In this document: positions 1 to 5,198 of the stretch, piece after piece | How the letters are laid out: every line of letters begins with the position of its first letter | Position numbering within the stretch: position 1 is the first letter of the stretch | Made by a program: the position numbers and the translations under genes | Assembly (NCBI GenBank): GCA_022708765.1 | Contig: JAKIYB010000283.1 | Span: 1-6,183 of the forward strand | Length of the DNA: 6,183 nt | Direction: 5' to 3' | DNA from: Armatimonadota bacterium | GTDB lineage: Bacteria; Armatimonadota; Hebobacteria; CAIYQO01 | The notes under the pieces: model-generated | The model's database searches: none | Seen by the model: only the letters and a program-made list of their open reading frames with translations | Told to the model about the DNA's origin: nothing

Positions 1-242
1 CGCTCCAGCACTTCCAGGCCGCTGACTTTCGGTAGCTTCAAATCGAGCAGCACAATGCTGGGTACCTTGCACGTCGGGTCGCGACCTACGTATGCGCCTT
101 CGCAGAAGAGCCAGTCCAGCGCGGCCTGACCATCGCTCACCACGACCAGTTCATTGCCAAGATTGCTCTCCTCAAAGGCCAGCCGCGTCAACTCTACGTC
201 ATCCGGATTATCTTCCACCAGCAGGATCACCGGAACCGCCAT
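1..242 (-). CDS. Receiver-only response regulator, Rcp1-like (partial)
   Basis: The first 80 codons of a CheY-like receiver are visible; the C-terminal part runs off the left edge. The N-terminus reads MAVPVILLVEDNPDDVELTR, giving the acidic Mg-binding pair E10/D11. The phosphoacceptor is D67 within IVLLDLKLP, followed by the usual loop K-V-S-G. The start into beta-1, the extra loop before beta-3 (residues 47-61) and the LLDLKLPK form are typical of the Rcp1 class of single-domain regulators that partner bacteriophytochrome-type kinases; this is family knowledge. The ATG at 242 is preceded by GGAGG with 8 nt spacing, and this Shine-Dalgarno overlaps the stop codon of the kinase gene 12 nt upstream, so translational coupling is likely. 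The conserved Thr/Ser and Lys of the receiver and any output domain lie outside the window. It should receive phosphate from the adjacent kinase. Confidence 0.95.
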   Translation of the reverse strand, partial: MAVPVILLVEDNPDDVELTRLAFEESNLGNELVVVSDGQAALDWLFCEGAYVGRDPTCKVPSIVLLDLKLPKVSGLEVLE

Positions 243-254
243 GCTTCAGCCCTC

Positions 255-2288
255 CTATCCTCCCAGGGTGAAGGTAAACGTCGCCCCTTCCCCCACGGCG
301 CTCTCCGCCCATACCATTCCGCCATGGCGATGGATAATGCGCTGCACGATGGCCAGTCCGATGCCGGTGCCGGGAAACTCTGTCTCCGTATGCAGCCGTT
401 GGAAGGGGCTGAATAACTTATCCACATAGGCCATGTCGAATCCTGCCCCATTATCGCGGATAAAGTATGCGCGCTGATGGTCGCGTACCGACACACCGAA
501 TTCAATGCGGGTGATTTCGCGCTCACGAGTGAATTTCCACGCGTTGCCCAGCAGATTGGTCAGCACGATGCGCAGCAGTTCCGGATCGCCTTCCGCAACC
601 GCGTCGGGCGTAATGACCGTCTCCACAATGCGGTCGGGCTCCCGTTCGTGCAACTCGGTCAGAATCTCGGTAGCCAACGAACTGAGGTTCACCGTCTCAC
701 GCCGCATTTCGCGCCGCCCGATGCGCGATAGACCGAGCAGGTCATCAATGAGCTGCCCCATGCGCTGAGCAGCAGCGCGGATCCGGTCCAGGTAATCGCG
801 CCCACGCTCGTCCAACAGCTCGCTGTAGCGCTCCAGCAAGACCTTGCTGAAGCCGTCTATGCTGCGCAGCGGCGCGCGCAGGTCATGCGATACTGAATAG
901 CTGAAGGCTTCCAGCTCCTTATTTGCCGCCTGCAGCGCGGCGGTGCGCTCCTCTACGCGCGTCTCCAGCGTGTCAGCCCAGTCGCGCACTTCCTGCAGCA
1001 GGCGCTCGCGCTCCGCTTCCGCCTGCTTGCGTTCGGTAATGTCGCGCACATTTGCCATCACCACGTCGCGGTCTTCCAGGGTTAACTTCCGCAGGAACAC
1101 CTCAACATCGAACAACTCACCGGTGTGCGGTCGCCGTGCCCGCCAGGGAAAGAACGCTGTTTCCCCCGCCAGCACCGCGCGCCAGCGCGCGGGCAGCGTT
1201 TCCAGCGGCATCTCAGCCGCGGATAAATCAGCGATGCTCAGCCTGGTAATCTCGTCAGGCGCAACGCCATACAGCGCCACCATCGAATCATTCGCCGTAA
1301 CAATGCGTCCATCGGCGTCATGCAGGATGATGGCGTCATATACGCTGTTAAAGACCGTGCGAAAAAGCTCTTCTGAAGCCGCCAGTGCAACCATTGCCGC
1401 GCGCCGGTCCACTTCCGCCTGATCAATCATGCCCCCCAATACCGCCGCCACCCGCAAGATAACCAACGTGGTCACCACCAGGAACACCACGGTGCTGATG
1501 CCGGCGACGAGGGCGGGATTCACCCGGATGAGGAAAGACAGGAAATAGAGCGCGGCATTCGACAGCAGGAGCAGCAGCGCGATAAGAGGTAAGAACGCGC
1601 GCAATAGGCGAGCGCGCGTGGATAGACCGACAACAACGCGCAGCGGTAAAGCCGCTTCACCGGCCAGTGCGATGACACCGATTCCCAGCAGGATAATGGT
1701 CGTTGTCGCCAGCCAGGCAATCGGGAGGTATTGAGTGCCAGTCAGCAGGGGCGTCCGGAAGACGAAACCTAGAAAAAAAACAAAGGCGCTAATAATCGCC
1801 AGCGCGCCGAGTAATCCCGCCGCCTCCAGCCTGATAGAGACCGATTTATCGTATCTCCGCGGCCATAGCAGCAGAAGCAGCGCAACGGCAATAACAAACA
1901 TCAGCGTACTGGCTACCGGCGAGATATGCACATCAGGGTTCTGGAACAACGCGGGGAAGCGCTGCAGAATCGCGTCTTCGATGGTCAGGTTGATTCCGGT
2001 CAACAGCAGAAAGATCTCCAGCAGGGTGAAAATTGCCACGATGGCTGTGATGACGAGCAGGATGCCGGCAAGCGAACGCGCTAACCGCTCGCGCGCCATC
2101 AGGAGGAGCACGCCACCGAGCAGCAGTGACAGGACCGATGCGGTGATGGCAATTGGTTTATAACCCGGAACGATGCTGTTGAAAATAGCCCGGGCCGTGA
2201 TCCAGCCGAACAAGCCAGAGAGGCCGATGAGTATCGCCCCTGCCCCGCATAGGCGCGCGGTCCGATATCGTCGCTGCGGCATGGTCAT
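255..2288 (-). CDS. Membrane-bound PAS sensor histidine kinase, Cph1-type transmitter
   Basis: A 677-residue hybrid of membrane sensor and kinase. About eight TM segments are visible (roughly 12-32, 45-64, 72-96, 126-142, 156-177, 188-209, 229-254, 258-284). They look like three repeats of a paired-helix unit (VPGYKPIAITA, VHISPVASTLM, YLPIAWLATTT), a pattern I recall from multi-TM sensor regions of PAS kinases. A PAS domain follows (about 304-420, ending ANVRDITERKQ), then a coiled coil (421-460). The HisKA domain has SVSHDLRAPLRSIDGFS with phosphoacceptor H468. The ATPase domain has N-box LTNLLGNAWKFT (N578/N582), G1 DNGAGFD (612-618), F-box FSPFQRLH and G2 GTGIGLAI (640-647). The frame is open to an ATG at 2441, but I chose the ATG at 2288 because AAGGAG sits 8 nt upstream, and the 51 residues before it look non-coding and overlap an inverted repeat. 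It lies 12 nt before its likely receiver partner. The ligand is unknown. Confidence 0.95.
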   Translation of the reverse strand: MTMPQRRYRTARLCGAGAILIGLSGLFGWITARAIFNSIVPGYKPIAITASVLSLLLGGVLLLMARERLARSLAGILLVITAIVAIFTLLEIFLLLTGINLTIEDAILQRFPALFQNPDVHISPVASTLMFVIAVALLLLLWPRRYDKSVSIRLEAAGLLGALAIISAFVFFLGFVFRTPLLTGTQYLPIAWLATTTIILLGIGVIALAGEAALPLRVVVGLSTRARLLRAFLPLIALLLLLSNAALYFLSFLIRVNPALVAGISTVVFLVVTTLVILRVAAVLGGMIDQAEVDRRAAMVALAASEELFRTVFNSVYDAIILHDADGRIVTANDSMVALYGVAPDEITRLSIADLSAAEMPLETLPARWRAVLAGETAFFPWRARRPHTGELFDVEVFLRKLTLEDRDVVMANVRDITERKQAEAERERLLQEVRDWADTLETRVEERTAALQAANKELEAFSYSVSHDLRAPLRSIDGFSKVLLERYSELLDERGRDYLDRIRAAAQRMGQLIDDLLGLSRIGRREMRRETVNLSSLATEILTELHEREPDRIVETVITPDAVAEGDPELLRIVLTNLLGNAWKFTREREITRIEFGVSVRDHQRAYFIRDNGAGFDMAYVDKLFSPFQRLHTETEFPGTGIGLAIVQRIIHRHGGMVWAESAVGEGATFTFTLGG

Positions 2289-2296
2289 CCCGGCGT

Positions 2297-2302
2297 CTCC
2301 TT
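2297..2302 (-). promoter_or_regulatory. Ribosome binding site that fixes the kinase start
   Basis: On the minus strand AAGGAG is followed by 8 nt and then the ATG at 2288. A second ATG two codons later (2282) would have a 14-nt spacing, and the upstream ATG at 2441 has no comparable signal. This supports 2288 as the start. Confidence 0.7.
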
Positions 2303-2304
2303 CG

Positions 2305-2364
2305 TGATTGTGCCCGTCCCACGGCTGTTGGCACGACGTGGTGCCATACACTGTTGCACAATCA
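2305..2364 (-). repeat. Nested inverted repeat in the kinase leader
   Basis: TGATTGTGC at 2305-2313 and GCACAATCA at 2356-2364 are perfect 9-bp inverted arms separated by 42 nt. Inside the loop, TGGCAC (2329-2334) and GTGCCA (2341-2346) form a second perfect hairpin with a 6-nt loop. In the kinase mRNA the 3' arm ends two bases before AAGGAG, so the structure could influence access to the ribosome binding site. As DNA, the two arms could also be paired operator half-sites. The arms are seen directly; any function is inference. Confidence 0.45.
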
Positions 2365-2461
2365 GTCCATACGCGCCGCCGATTGACCGGCACGATGGTA
2401 ATATGGCAATCATACCGATTATCCTTCTCTAGCGGAAGCAAGACAGTACAAGCCCCCGGTA

Positions 2462-2490
2462 TTTACAGGACCAGGGACCTGTGATACACT
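2462..2490 (+). promoter_or_regulatory. Sigma70-like extended -10 promoter for the micro-gene
   Basis: TTTACA (2462-2467) is followed by exactly 17 nt and TACACT (2485-2490), with TG at 2482-2483 giving an extended -10. A start site would fall near 2497, leaving a short leader of about 22 nt with a strong Shine-Dalgarno. It reads divergently from the kinase and convergently with the minus-strand RNA at 2631-2842. Confidence 0.5.
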
Positions 2491-2500
2491 ACATGTGGTG
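2465..2500. promoter_or_regulatory. Two dyads overlapping the promoter, candidate operators
   Basis: ACAGG (2465-2469) and CCTGT (2478-2482) form an inverted repeat with an 8-nt centre that fills the gap between the -35 and -10. A second dyad spans 2487-2500, CACTACA against TGTGGTG, with six of seven pairs matching; it covers the -10 and the predicted start site. A direct repeat GGACC (2468-2472, 2475-2479) lies within the first. Their position suggests regulator binding, but no specific family is recognised. Confidence 0.35.
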
Positions 2501-2518
2501 AAAGGAGGTGGTGTGGAT

Positions 2519-2554
2519 ATGAGTAATCACACGCATGGGGGTGGCGAGCGCTAA
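2519..2554 (+). CDS. Putative 11-codon micro-ORF, MSNHTHGGGER
   Basis: The ORF is too short for normal gene calling, but it has all the parts of a gene. A promoter lies at 2462-2490. An AAAGGAGGTG (2501-2510) that is essentially a full complement of the 16S rRNA 3' end sits 8 nt before the ATG. There is a TAA stop, and a strong terminator hairpin begins 22 nt later. The peptide has two histidines in N-H-T-H followed by three glycines, so metal binding is conceivable, but I do not recognise it. The ORF's own GGGGGTGG (2537-2544) and the Shine-Dalgarno (2504-2511) can each pair with the same CCACCCTCC (2560-2568), giving mutually exclusive structures. Alternatives are a leader peptide, or a small RNA whose Shine-Dalgarno-like tract has another role. 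A GTG at 2513 is a less well spaced start. Confidence 0.4.
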   Translation: MSNHTHGGGER

Positions 2555-2576
2555 GCTTTCCACCCTCCCAGCTAAC

Positions 2577-2604
2577 CCGAAGGGCCGCGCATGCGGCCCT
2601 TCGG
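2577..2604 (+). terminator. Intrinsic terminator of the micro-gene
   Basis: CCGAAGGGCCGC (2577-2588) and GCGGCCCTTCGG (2593-2604) form a perfect 12-bp GC-rich stem with the 4-nt loop GCAT. It is followed on the plus strand by TGTTTGG, an imperfect U-tract. On the minus strand no T-run follows the stem, so the plus orientation is favoured. Confidence 0.7.
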
Positions 2605-2630
2605 TGTTTGGTCAGCCATCAAAACTAAAA

Positions 2631-2660
2631 GGAGAGGCGGGGCCTGCACACCGCCTCTCC
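2631..2660 (-). terminator. Strong intrinsic terminator on the minus strand
   Basis: GGAGAGGCGG (2631-2640) and CCGCCTCTCC (2651-2660) form a perfect 10-bp stem with a 10-nt loop. Reading on the minus strand it is followed by TTTTAGTTTT and preceded by GAAAG. It closes the structured RNA candidate and may also end tyrS read-through. On the plus strand it is followed only by CTTTC, so any bidirectional action would be weaker. Confidence 0.8.
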
Positions 2661-2842
2661 CTTTCATGCCGGGTAACCATCGTCCAGCCGGACTGCCTCG
2701 CCCGCTGGCGGAAGGACAAAAGGACCTTTCGGGGAGAACCTCCCCCTGATGCGGGTTCCCGCCGTCAATATTGCGGCGATTTGTCCGCCTCACGTCTCTA
2801 CGACTTCGTCCCGGTCTCTTCCACTGATTACTCGGCGTTCCT
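2631..2842 (-). ncRNA. Candidate structured small RNA, rod-like (6S-like architecture)
   Basis: This is a non-coding stretch with its own promoter (2849-2876) and a terminator. Read on the minus strand, nested co-linear stems build one long bulged rod: 2827-2822 with 2668-2664 (one bulge), 2814-2810 with 2673-2669, 2804-2800 with 2683-2679, 2787-2783 with 2693-2689, 2778-2773 with 2705-2699 (one bulge), 2763-2756 with 2713-2707 (one bulge), and an apical 6-bp hairpin 2745-2740/2736-2731 with a GUU loop. The widest internal loop (2799-2788 opposite 2688-2684) could correspond to the central bubble of a 6S RNA. Length and rod form fit 6S RNA, but sequence does not identify it. A 92-residue frame through this region looks non-coding. 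Competing local hairpins (such as 2752-2763) exist. It could also be the tyrS 3' UTR, since no terminator is seen between tyrS and this element. Confidence 0.45.
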
Positions 2843-2848
2843 ATCTTC

Positions 2849-2876
2849 AATATACCTCAGTCCTGGCAGAGGTCAA
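2849..2876 (-). promoter_or_regulatory. Sigma70-like promoter for the minus-strand RNA
   Basis: On the minus strand TTGACC (2876-2871) is followed by 16 nt and TATATT (2854-2849), both close to consensus. A start near 2842 would give a transcript of about 210-220 nt ending at the 2631-2660 terminator. No open reading frame with a Shine-Dalgarno follows, so the expected product is an RNA. Confidence 0.55.
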
Positions 2877-2904
2877 TAGGGTTTTCCCGTAATTTCCAAC
2901 TTTT

Positions 2905-2928
2905 TTCACCGGCGTCGCGGAAGGTGAA
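2905..2928. repeat. Short inverted repeat downstream of tyrS
   Basis: TTCACC (2905-2910) and GGTGAA (2923-2928) flank a 12-nt GC-rich loop. In the direction of tyrS transcription the stem is followed by an A-run, not a T-run, so it does not look like an intrinsic terminator. It could be a 3' processing or stability hairpin, or chance. The remaining bases between the tyrS stop and the RNA promoter show nothing else. Confidence 0.35.
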
Positions 2929-2951
2929 CATGAGACGGATTTGCTCACGTA

Positions 2952-4181
2952 TCATACCTTCACCAGCACCGCCACTCGTCGCTTGCCGGCGCGCAGCACT
3001 GCACCCTCGCGTGGGGTGATGATGGCCTTCGGATCCGTAACTTTATCTTCGTCAATGAAGACCGCGCCGCCTTCTATGAGCCGCCGCGCCTCCCCGCTGG
3101 AGGCGGTCATGCCGATGTCGTGCATCAGCTTCGCCAGCGGCACTTCTTCGCTGAACACCGTCGCCGGCAACGCTGCCGGCTCGGCCACCGCGCGGAAATC
3201 ATCCAGCGTTTGCCCACGGCCGCTGAAGGTGCGGCGGAAGCTGGCGGATGCTTCGCGCCCTGCTTCCGCGCCGTGCAGCTCGGTGATGATCGCCTGCGCC
3301 AGTTGGTCTTTAGCGTCGCGCGGATTCAACTCCCCGGCACCCATCGCGGCCACCAGCGCATCAATCTCAGCCATTGGCACGTCGGTAAGGTATTCAAAAT
3401 ACATGGGGATGAGCTTGTCGGGCAGCGACATCAGCTTGCCGAACATCTCCTCCGGACTGTCGAGCACGGCGATGTAGTTGCCCAGGCTTTTGGACATCTT
3501 CTTCTCGCCGTCGGTGCCGGGGATGAGCGGGCGCGTCATCACCACTTGCTCGGTCATGCCGTGCAGTCGCTGCATCTCGCGCCCCACCAGCAGGTTGAAG
3601 GTCTGGTCAGTGCCGCCAAATTCGATATCCGCTTCGATGGCGTAGGAATCGTACCCCTGCATCAGCGGGTAGAAGAGCTCATGCAGGCCGATGGGCGACT
3701 GCTCGCTGAAGCGCTTGGTAAAATCTTCGCGCTCCAGCATCTGCGCCACCGTGAACTTGCCGGCAAGGCGAATCATGTCCTCGGAAGTGAGCGTGCCGAG
3801 GAACTCGCTGTTGAAGCGAATCTCCAGCTTGGAAATATCGAGGATGCGGTCGGCCTGCGCCACGTAGGTGGCGGCGTTCTCTTCCACCTGCTTGCGCGTG
3901 AGCTGTGGCCGCGTGGCCGAGCGGCCGCTGGGGTCGCCGATCATCGCGGTGAAGTCGCCCACAATGAAGACCACCTGGTGCCCCAACTCCTGCATTCGGC
4001 GCAGCGCGCGCAACTGCACGCAGTGCCCCAGGTGCAGATCGGGCGCGCTCGGGTCTGCGCCGAACTTCACCCGCAACGGCCGCCCCAGCTTCAGCTTCGC
4101 CTCCAGCTCCGCGGGTGAGATCAAATCCACCACCCCGCGCCGCATCGCCGCTATCTGTTCCGCAATCGTCAGTTTACTCAT
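2952..4181 (-). CDS. tyrS: Tyrosine--tRNA ligase
   Basis: A cytosolic class I aminoacyl-tRNA synthetase that activates tyrosine with ATP and charges tRNA-Tyr. The 409-residue protein has the KFGADPSAPDLHLGH start of the Rossmann fold with the HIGH-type motif HLGH (50-53), GDFTAMIGDPSGRS (75-88), the tyrosine-site segment YPLMQGYDS (171-179), GGTDQ (189-193) and KMSKS (228-232). A C-terminal S4 RNA-binding domain covers about 347-409. The motifs place it in the Thermus/TyrZ-like branch rather than the E. coli-like one; this is family knowledge. The frame extends to a GTG at 4190, but the ATG at 4181 is better placed, with AGGTG 6 nt upstream. No T-box leader is seen in the 151-nt gap before it. 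All catalytic motifs are intact, so it should be functional. Confidence 0.97.
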   Translation of the reverse strand: MSKLTIAEQIAAMRRGVVDLISPAELEAKLKLGRPLRVKFGADPSAPDLHLGHCVQLRALRRMQELGHQVVFIVGDFTAMIGDPSGRSATRPQLTRKQVEENAATYVAQADRILDISKLEIRFNSEFLGTLTSEDMIRLAGKFTVAQMLEREDFTKRFSEQSPIGLHELFYPLMQGYDSYAIEADIEFGGTDQTFNLLVGREMQRLHGMTEQVVMTRPLIPGTDGEKKMSKSLGNYIAVLDSPEEMFGKLMSLPDKLIPMYFEYLTDVPMAEIDALVAAMGAGELNPRDAKDQLAQAIITELHGAEAGREASASFRRTFSGRGQTLDDFRAVAEPAALPATVFSEEVPLAKLMHDIGMTASSGEARRLIEGGAVFIDEDKVTDPKAIITPREGAVLRAGKRRVAVLVKV

Positions 4182-4208
4182 GGATTCCACCTGTCCTTCA
4201 GTCGGGAT

Positions 4209-4237
4209 ATTTAACCATTGATTGGCATTTTGGGCAA
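4209..4237 (-). promoter_or_regulatory. Possible tyrS promoter
   Basis: On the minus strand TTGCCC (4237-4232) is followed by 17 nt and TTAAAT (4214-4209). A start near 4202 would leave about 20 nt of leader containing the Shine-Dalgarno. Matches are moderate, and read-through from the upstream operon is an alternative. The rest of 4182-4332 shows no other signal. Confidence 0.4.
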
Positions 4238-4332
4238 GCGGGATGGGCCTATCGGTGTGCGTGGTGTTATATCTGTTTTGAGTTGGTGTCTTCTCGGGAA
4301 GTTATCGCAGACTCATCAGCATCAGGAGATGG

Positions 4333-4602
4333 CTAGGAAATGATGCTGACGCCTATAACAATCCCTCCTGCGCTCTCTTTCAGATAATACTTCGTGCCGC
4401 ACTCTCGACATTTCATTGGGGGAGGAGGTGTATCGGTCTTAAGTGGATAGTCAGGATCCCGCTCCACCTTCGCTGAGCCGCAGTTCGGACATCGGGAACG
4501 CCGGGCATTACGCACCGCCATGCGGATGGCGAGTATGATACAGATTGCAGCAGGCCCGAGGGTGCTGGTAAGCACAACGATTGTAGATAGAGTGTCACCC
4601 AT
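4333..4602 (-). CDS. Small membrane-anchored zinc-ribbon protein, 89 aa
   Basis: I do not recognise a named family. The protein begins MGDTLSTIVVLTSTLGPAAI with one hydrophobic helix at about 7-29, then a basic stretch RNARRSR that should sit on the cytoplasmic side. Next come two CxxC pairs, CPNC (38-41) and CREC (65-68), 23 residues apart, enclosing a proline-rich stretch (TPPPPM). Four cysteines in this arrangement suggest a single zinc ribbon. The C-terminus IVIGVSIIS is mildly hydrophobic. The ATG at 4602 is preceded by GGGGAG with about 7 nt spacing, located in the 22-nt gap after the upstream B-box gene, which implies cotranscription. The frame stays open further upstream to 4872 but there runs antiparallel-in-frame across the B-box gene and looks non-coding. 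Role unknown; a membrane-tethered adaptor is an inference. Confidence 0.75.
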   Translation of the reverse strand: MGDTLSTIVVLTSTLGPAAICIILAIRMAVRNARRSRCPNCGSAKVERDPDYPLKTDTPPPPMKCRECGTKYYLKESAGGIVIGVSIIS

Positions 4603-4624
4603 GGCGCAACTCCCCAGCCCCCCG

Positions 4625-5179
4625 TCACCAGCCGTCCGGCGGCGACGCCCCCAGGAAGCCGAAGAGGCCGCTGATGCCCGTGGCGAGGAGGACGCGGAGG
4701 CTGTAGGAGATGACCGAGTCAATACCGAGGGTCTGGAAGAAGACGGCGCGTCCGAGGAGGATGAGGAGGGTGGCGAGTAGCGGCATGGCGAGGCCGAGGA
4801 CCAGGCCCAAGCGCGCGGTCCGCGTGTTCCACGCTCGCCCGCAGAGGCGCCAGATCGCCCAGCCGGTGACACCGCCGGCGATGCCGGCGATGAGGATATT
4901 GGGAGTGCCGGTGTAAAAAAAGATGCCGCTGAACGCGAGGAGCAGCGACCAACCGAGCGCGAGAATGATGGCGAAGCGCATGGCGCGCGCCATCTCGCGC
5001 GGGGCCTGCGCGCTGCCGCCGGTACCCGTGGGGTAAAAACACTCGGCGCATTGGAACCCCACCGGCGCCTCCAGCATGCAATCCGGGCAGATGGGCCGGC
5101 CGCAGCGGCTGCAGCTCACGTAGGTCTCCACCTTCGGGTGGCGATAACAGCGGGGGGCGGATTGTGCGGTGTCCGTCAT
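4625..5179 (-). CDS. B-box zinc-finger, four-TM membrane protein
   Basis: 184 residues. The N-terminus carries eight ordered zinc ligands, C11/H14, C23/C26, C31/C34 and C44/C47, in the pattern CYRHP..VSCSRCGRPICPDCM...GFQC.EC. This matches the B-box-like double zinc finger found at the front of some bacterial rhomboid proteases and other membrane proteins (family knowledge). Four TM helices follow, about 67-89, 95-113, 124-145 and 158-178. The last helix contains GISGLFGFLGA, reminiscent of the rhomboid serine motif GxSG, but the later catalytic histidine helix is absent, so I do not call a protease. The ATG at 5179 is 19 nt after the accA stop with a modest GGGA upstream. The frame is open further upstream to 5392, but that part overlaps accA and is rejected. 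Probably cotranscribed with accA and the next zinc-ribbon gene. Function unknown. Confidence 0.85.
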   Translation of the reverse strand: MTDTAQSAPRCYRHPKVETYVSCSRCGRPICPDCMLEAPVGFQCAECFYPTGTGGSAQAPREMARAMRFAIILALGWSLLLAFSGIFFYTGTPNILIAGIAGGVTGWAIWRLCGRAWNTRTARLGLVLGLAMPLLATLLILLGRAVFFQTLGIDSVISYSLRVLLATGISGLFGFLGASPPDGW

Positions 5180-5198
5180 GGCTGTTCCCGTATATACC

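Larger units (their letters stand above)
2289..2461. other. Kinase upstream region, no protein gene
   Basis: I see no convincing gene here. The reading frame open from 2441 is an N-terminal extension of the kinase frame with no Shine-Dalgarno and an unconvincing composition. On the minus strand, TATGAT (2409-2414) and GATAAT (2418-2423) are possible -10 boxes for the kinase, but neither has a good -35 at 16-18 nt, so the kinase promoter remains unassigned. The divergent micro-gene promoter begins at 2462. Confidence 0.4.

Noticed and set aside
2289..2441. 51-residue N-terminal extension of the histidine kinase
   Set aside because: The upstream ATG lacks a ribosome binding site, the residues look non-coding, and the region carries the leader inverted repeat. 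The ATG at 2288 has a good Shine-Dalgarno.
2621..2842. T-box or another known riboswitch on the minus strand
   Set aside because: I looked for the UGGNACCGCG antiterminator core, and for SAM, cobalamin, FMN, TPP and glycine cores. Only a loose UGGUUACCCGGC was found. The downstream gene is a kinase about 330 nt away, past a second hairpin, not an amino-acid gene.
2572..2850. 92-residue minus-strand frame in the intergenic region
   Set aside because: No Shine-Dalgarno, no domain-like pattern, and it runs through two terminator hairpins and the RNA stems.
2905..2928. Intrinsic terminator after tyrS
   Set aside because: The hairpin is followed by A residues in the tyrS direction and is only 6 bp, so it does not fit a terminator; listed as an inverted repeat only.
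3120..4118. Long plus-strand frame opposite tyrS
   Set aside because: It is the GC-rich shadow of tyrS, whose minus-strand product has every TyrRS motif; the same applies to the plus-strand frame at 5169-6167 opposite accA.
4182..4190. GTG at 4190 as the tyrS start
   Set aside because: AGGTG is well spaced for the ATG at 4181, while the nearest purine-rich tract is only about 3 nt from the GTG.
4115..4336. 73-residue plus-strand frame spanning the tyrS upstream gap
   Set aside because: It overlaps the start of tyrS antisense, has no ribosome site and no recognisable features.
4520..4780. Acidic plus-strand frame rich in Glu and Asp
   Set aside because: Its composition arises from reading the complement of hydrophobic Leu/Ile/Pro codons of the B-box membrane protein; no start signal.
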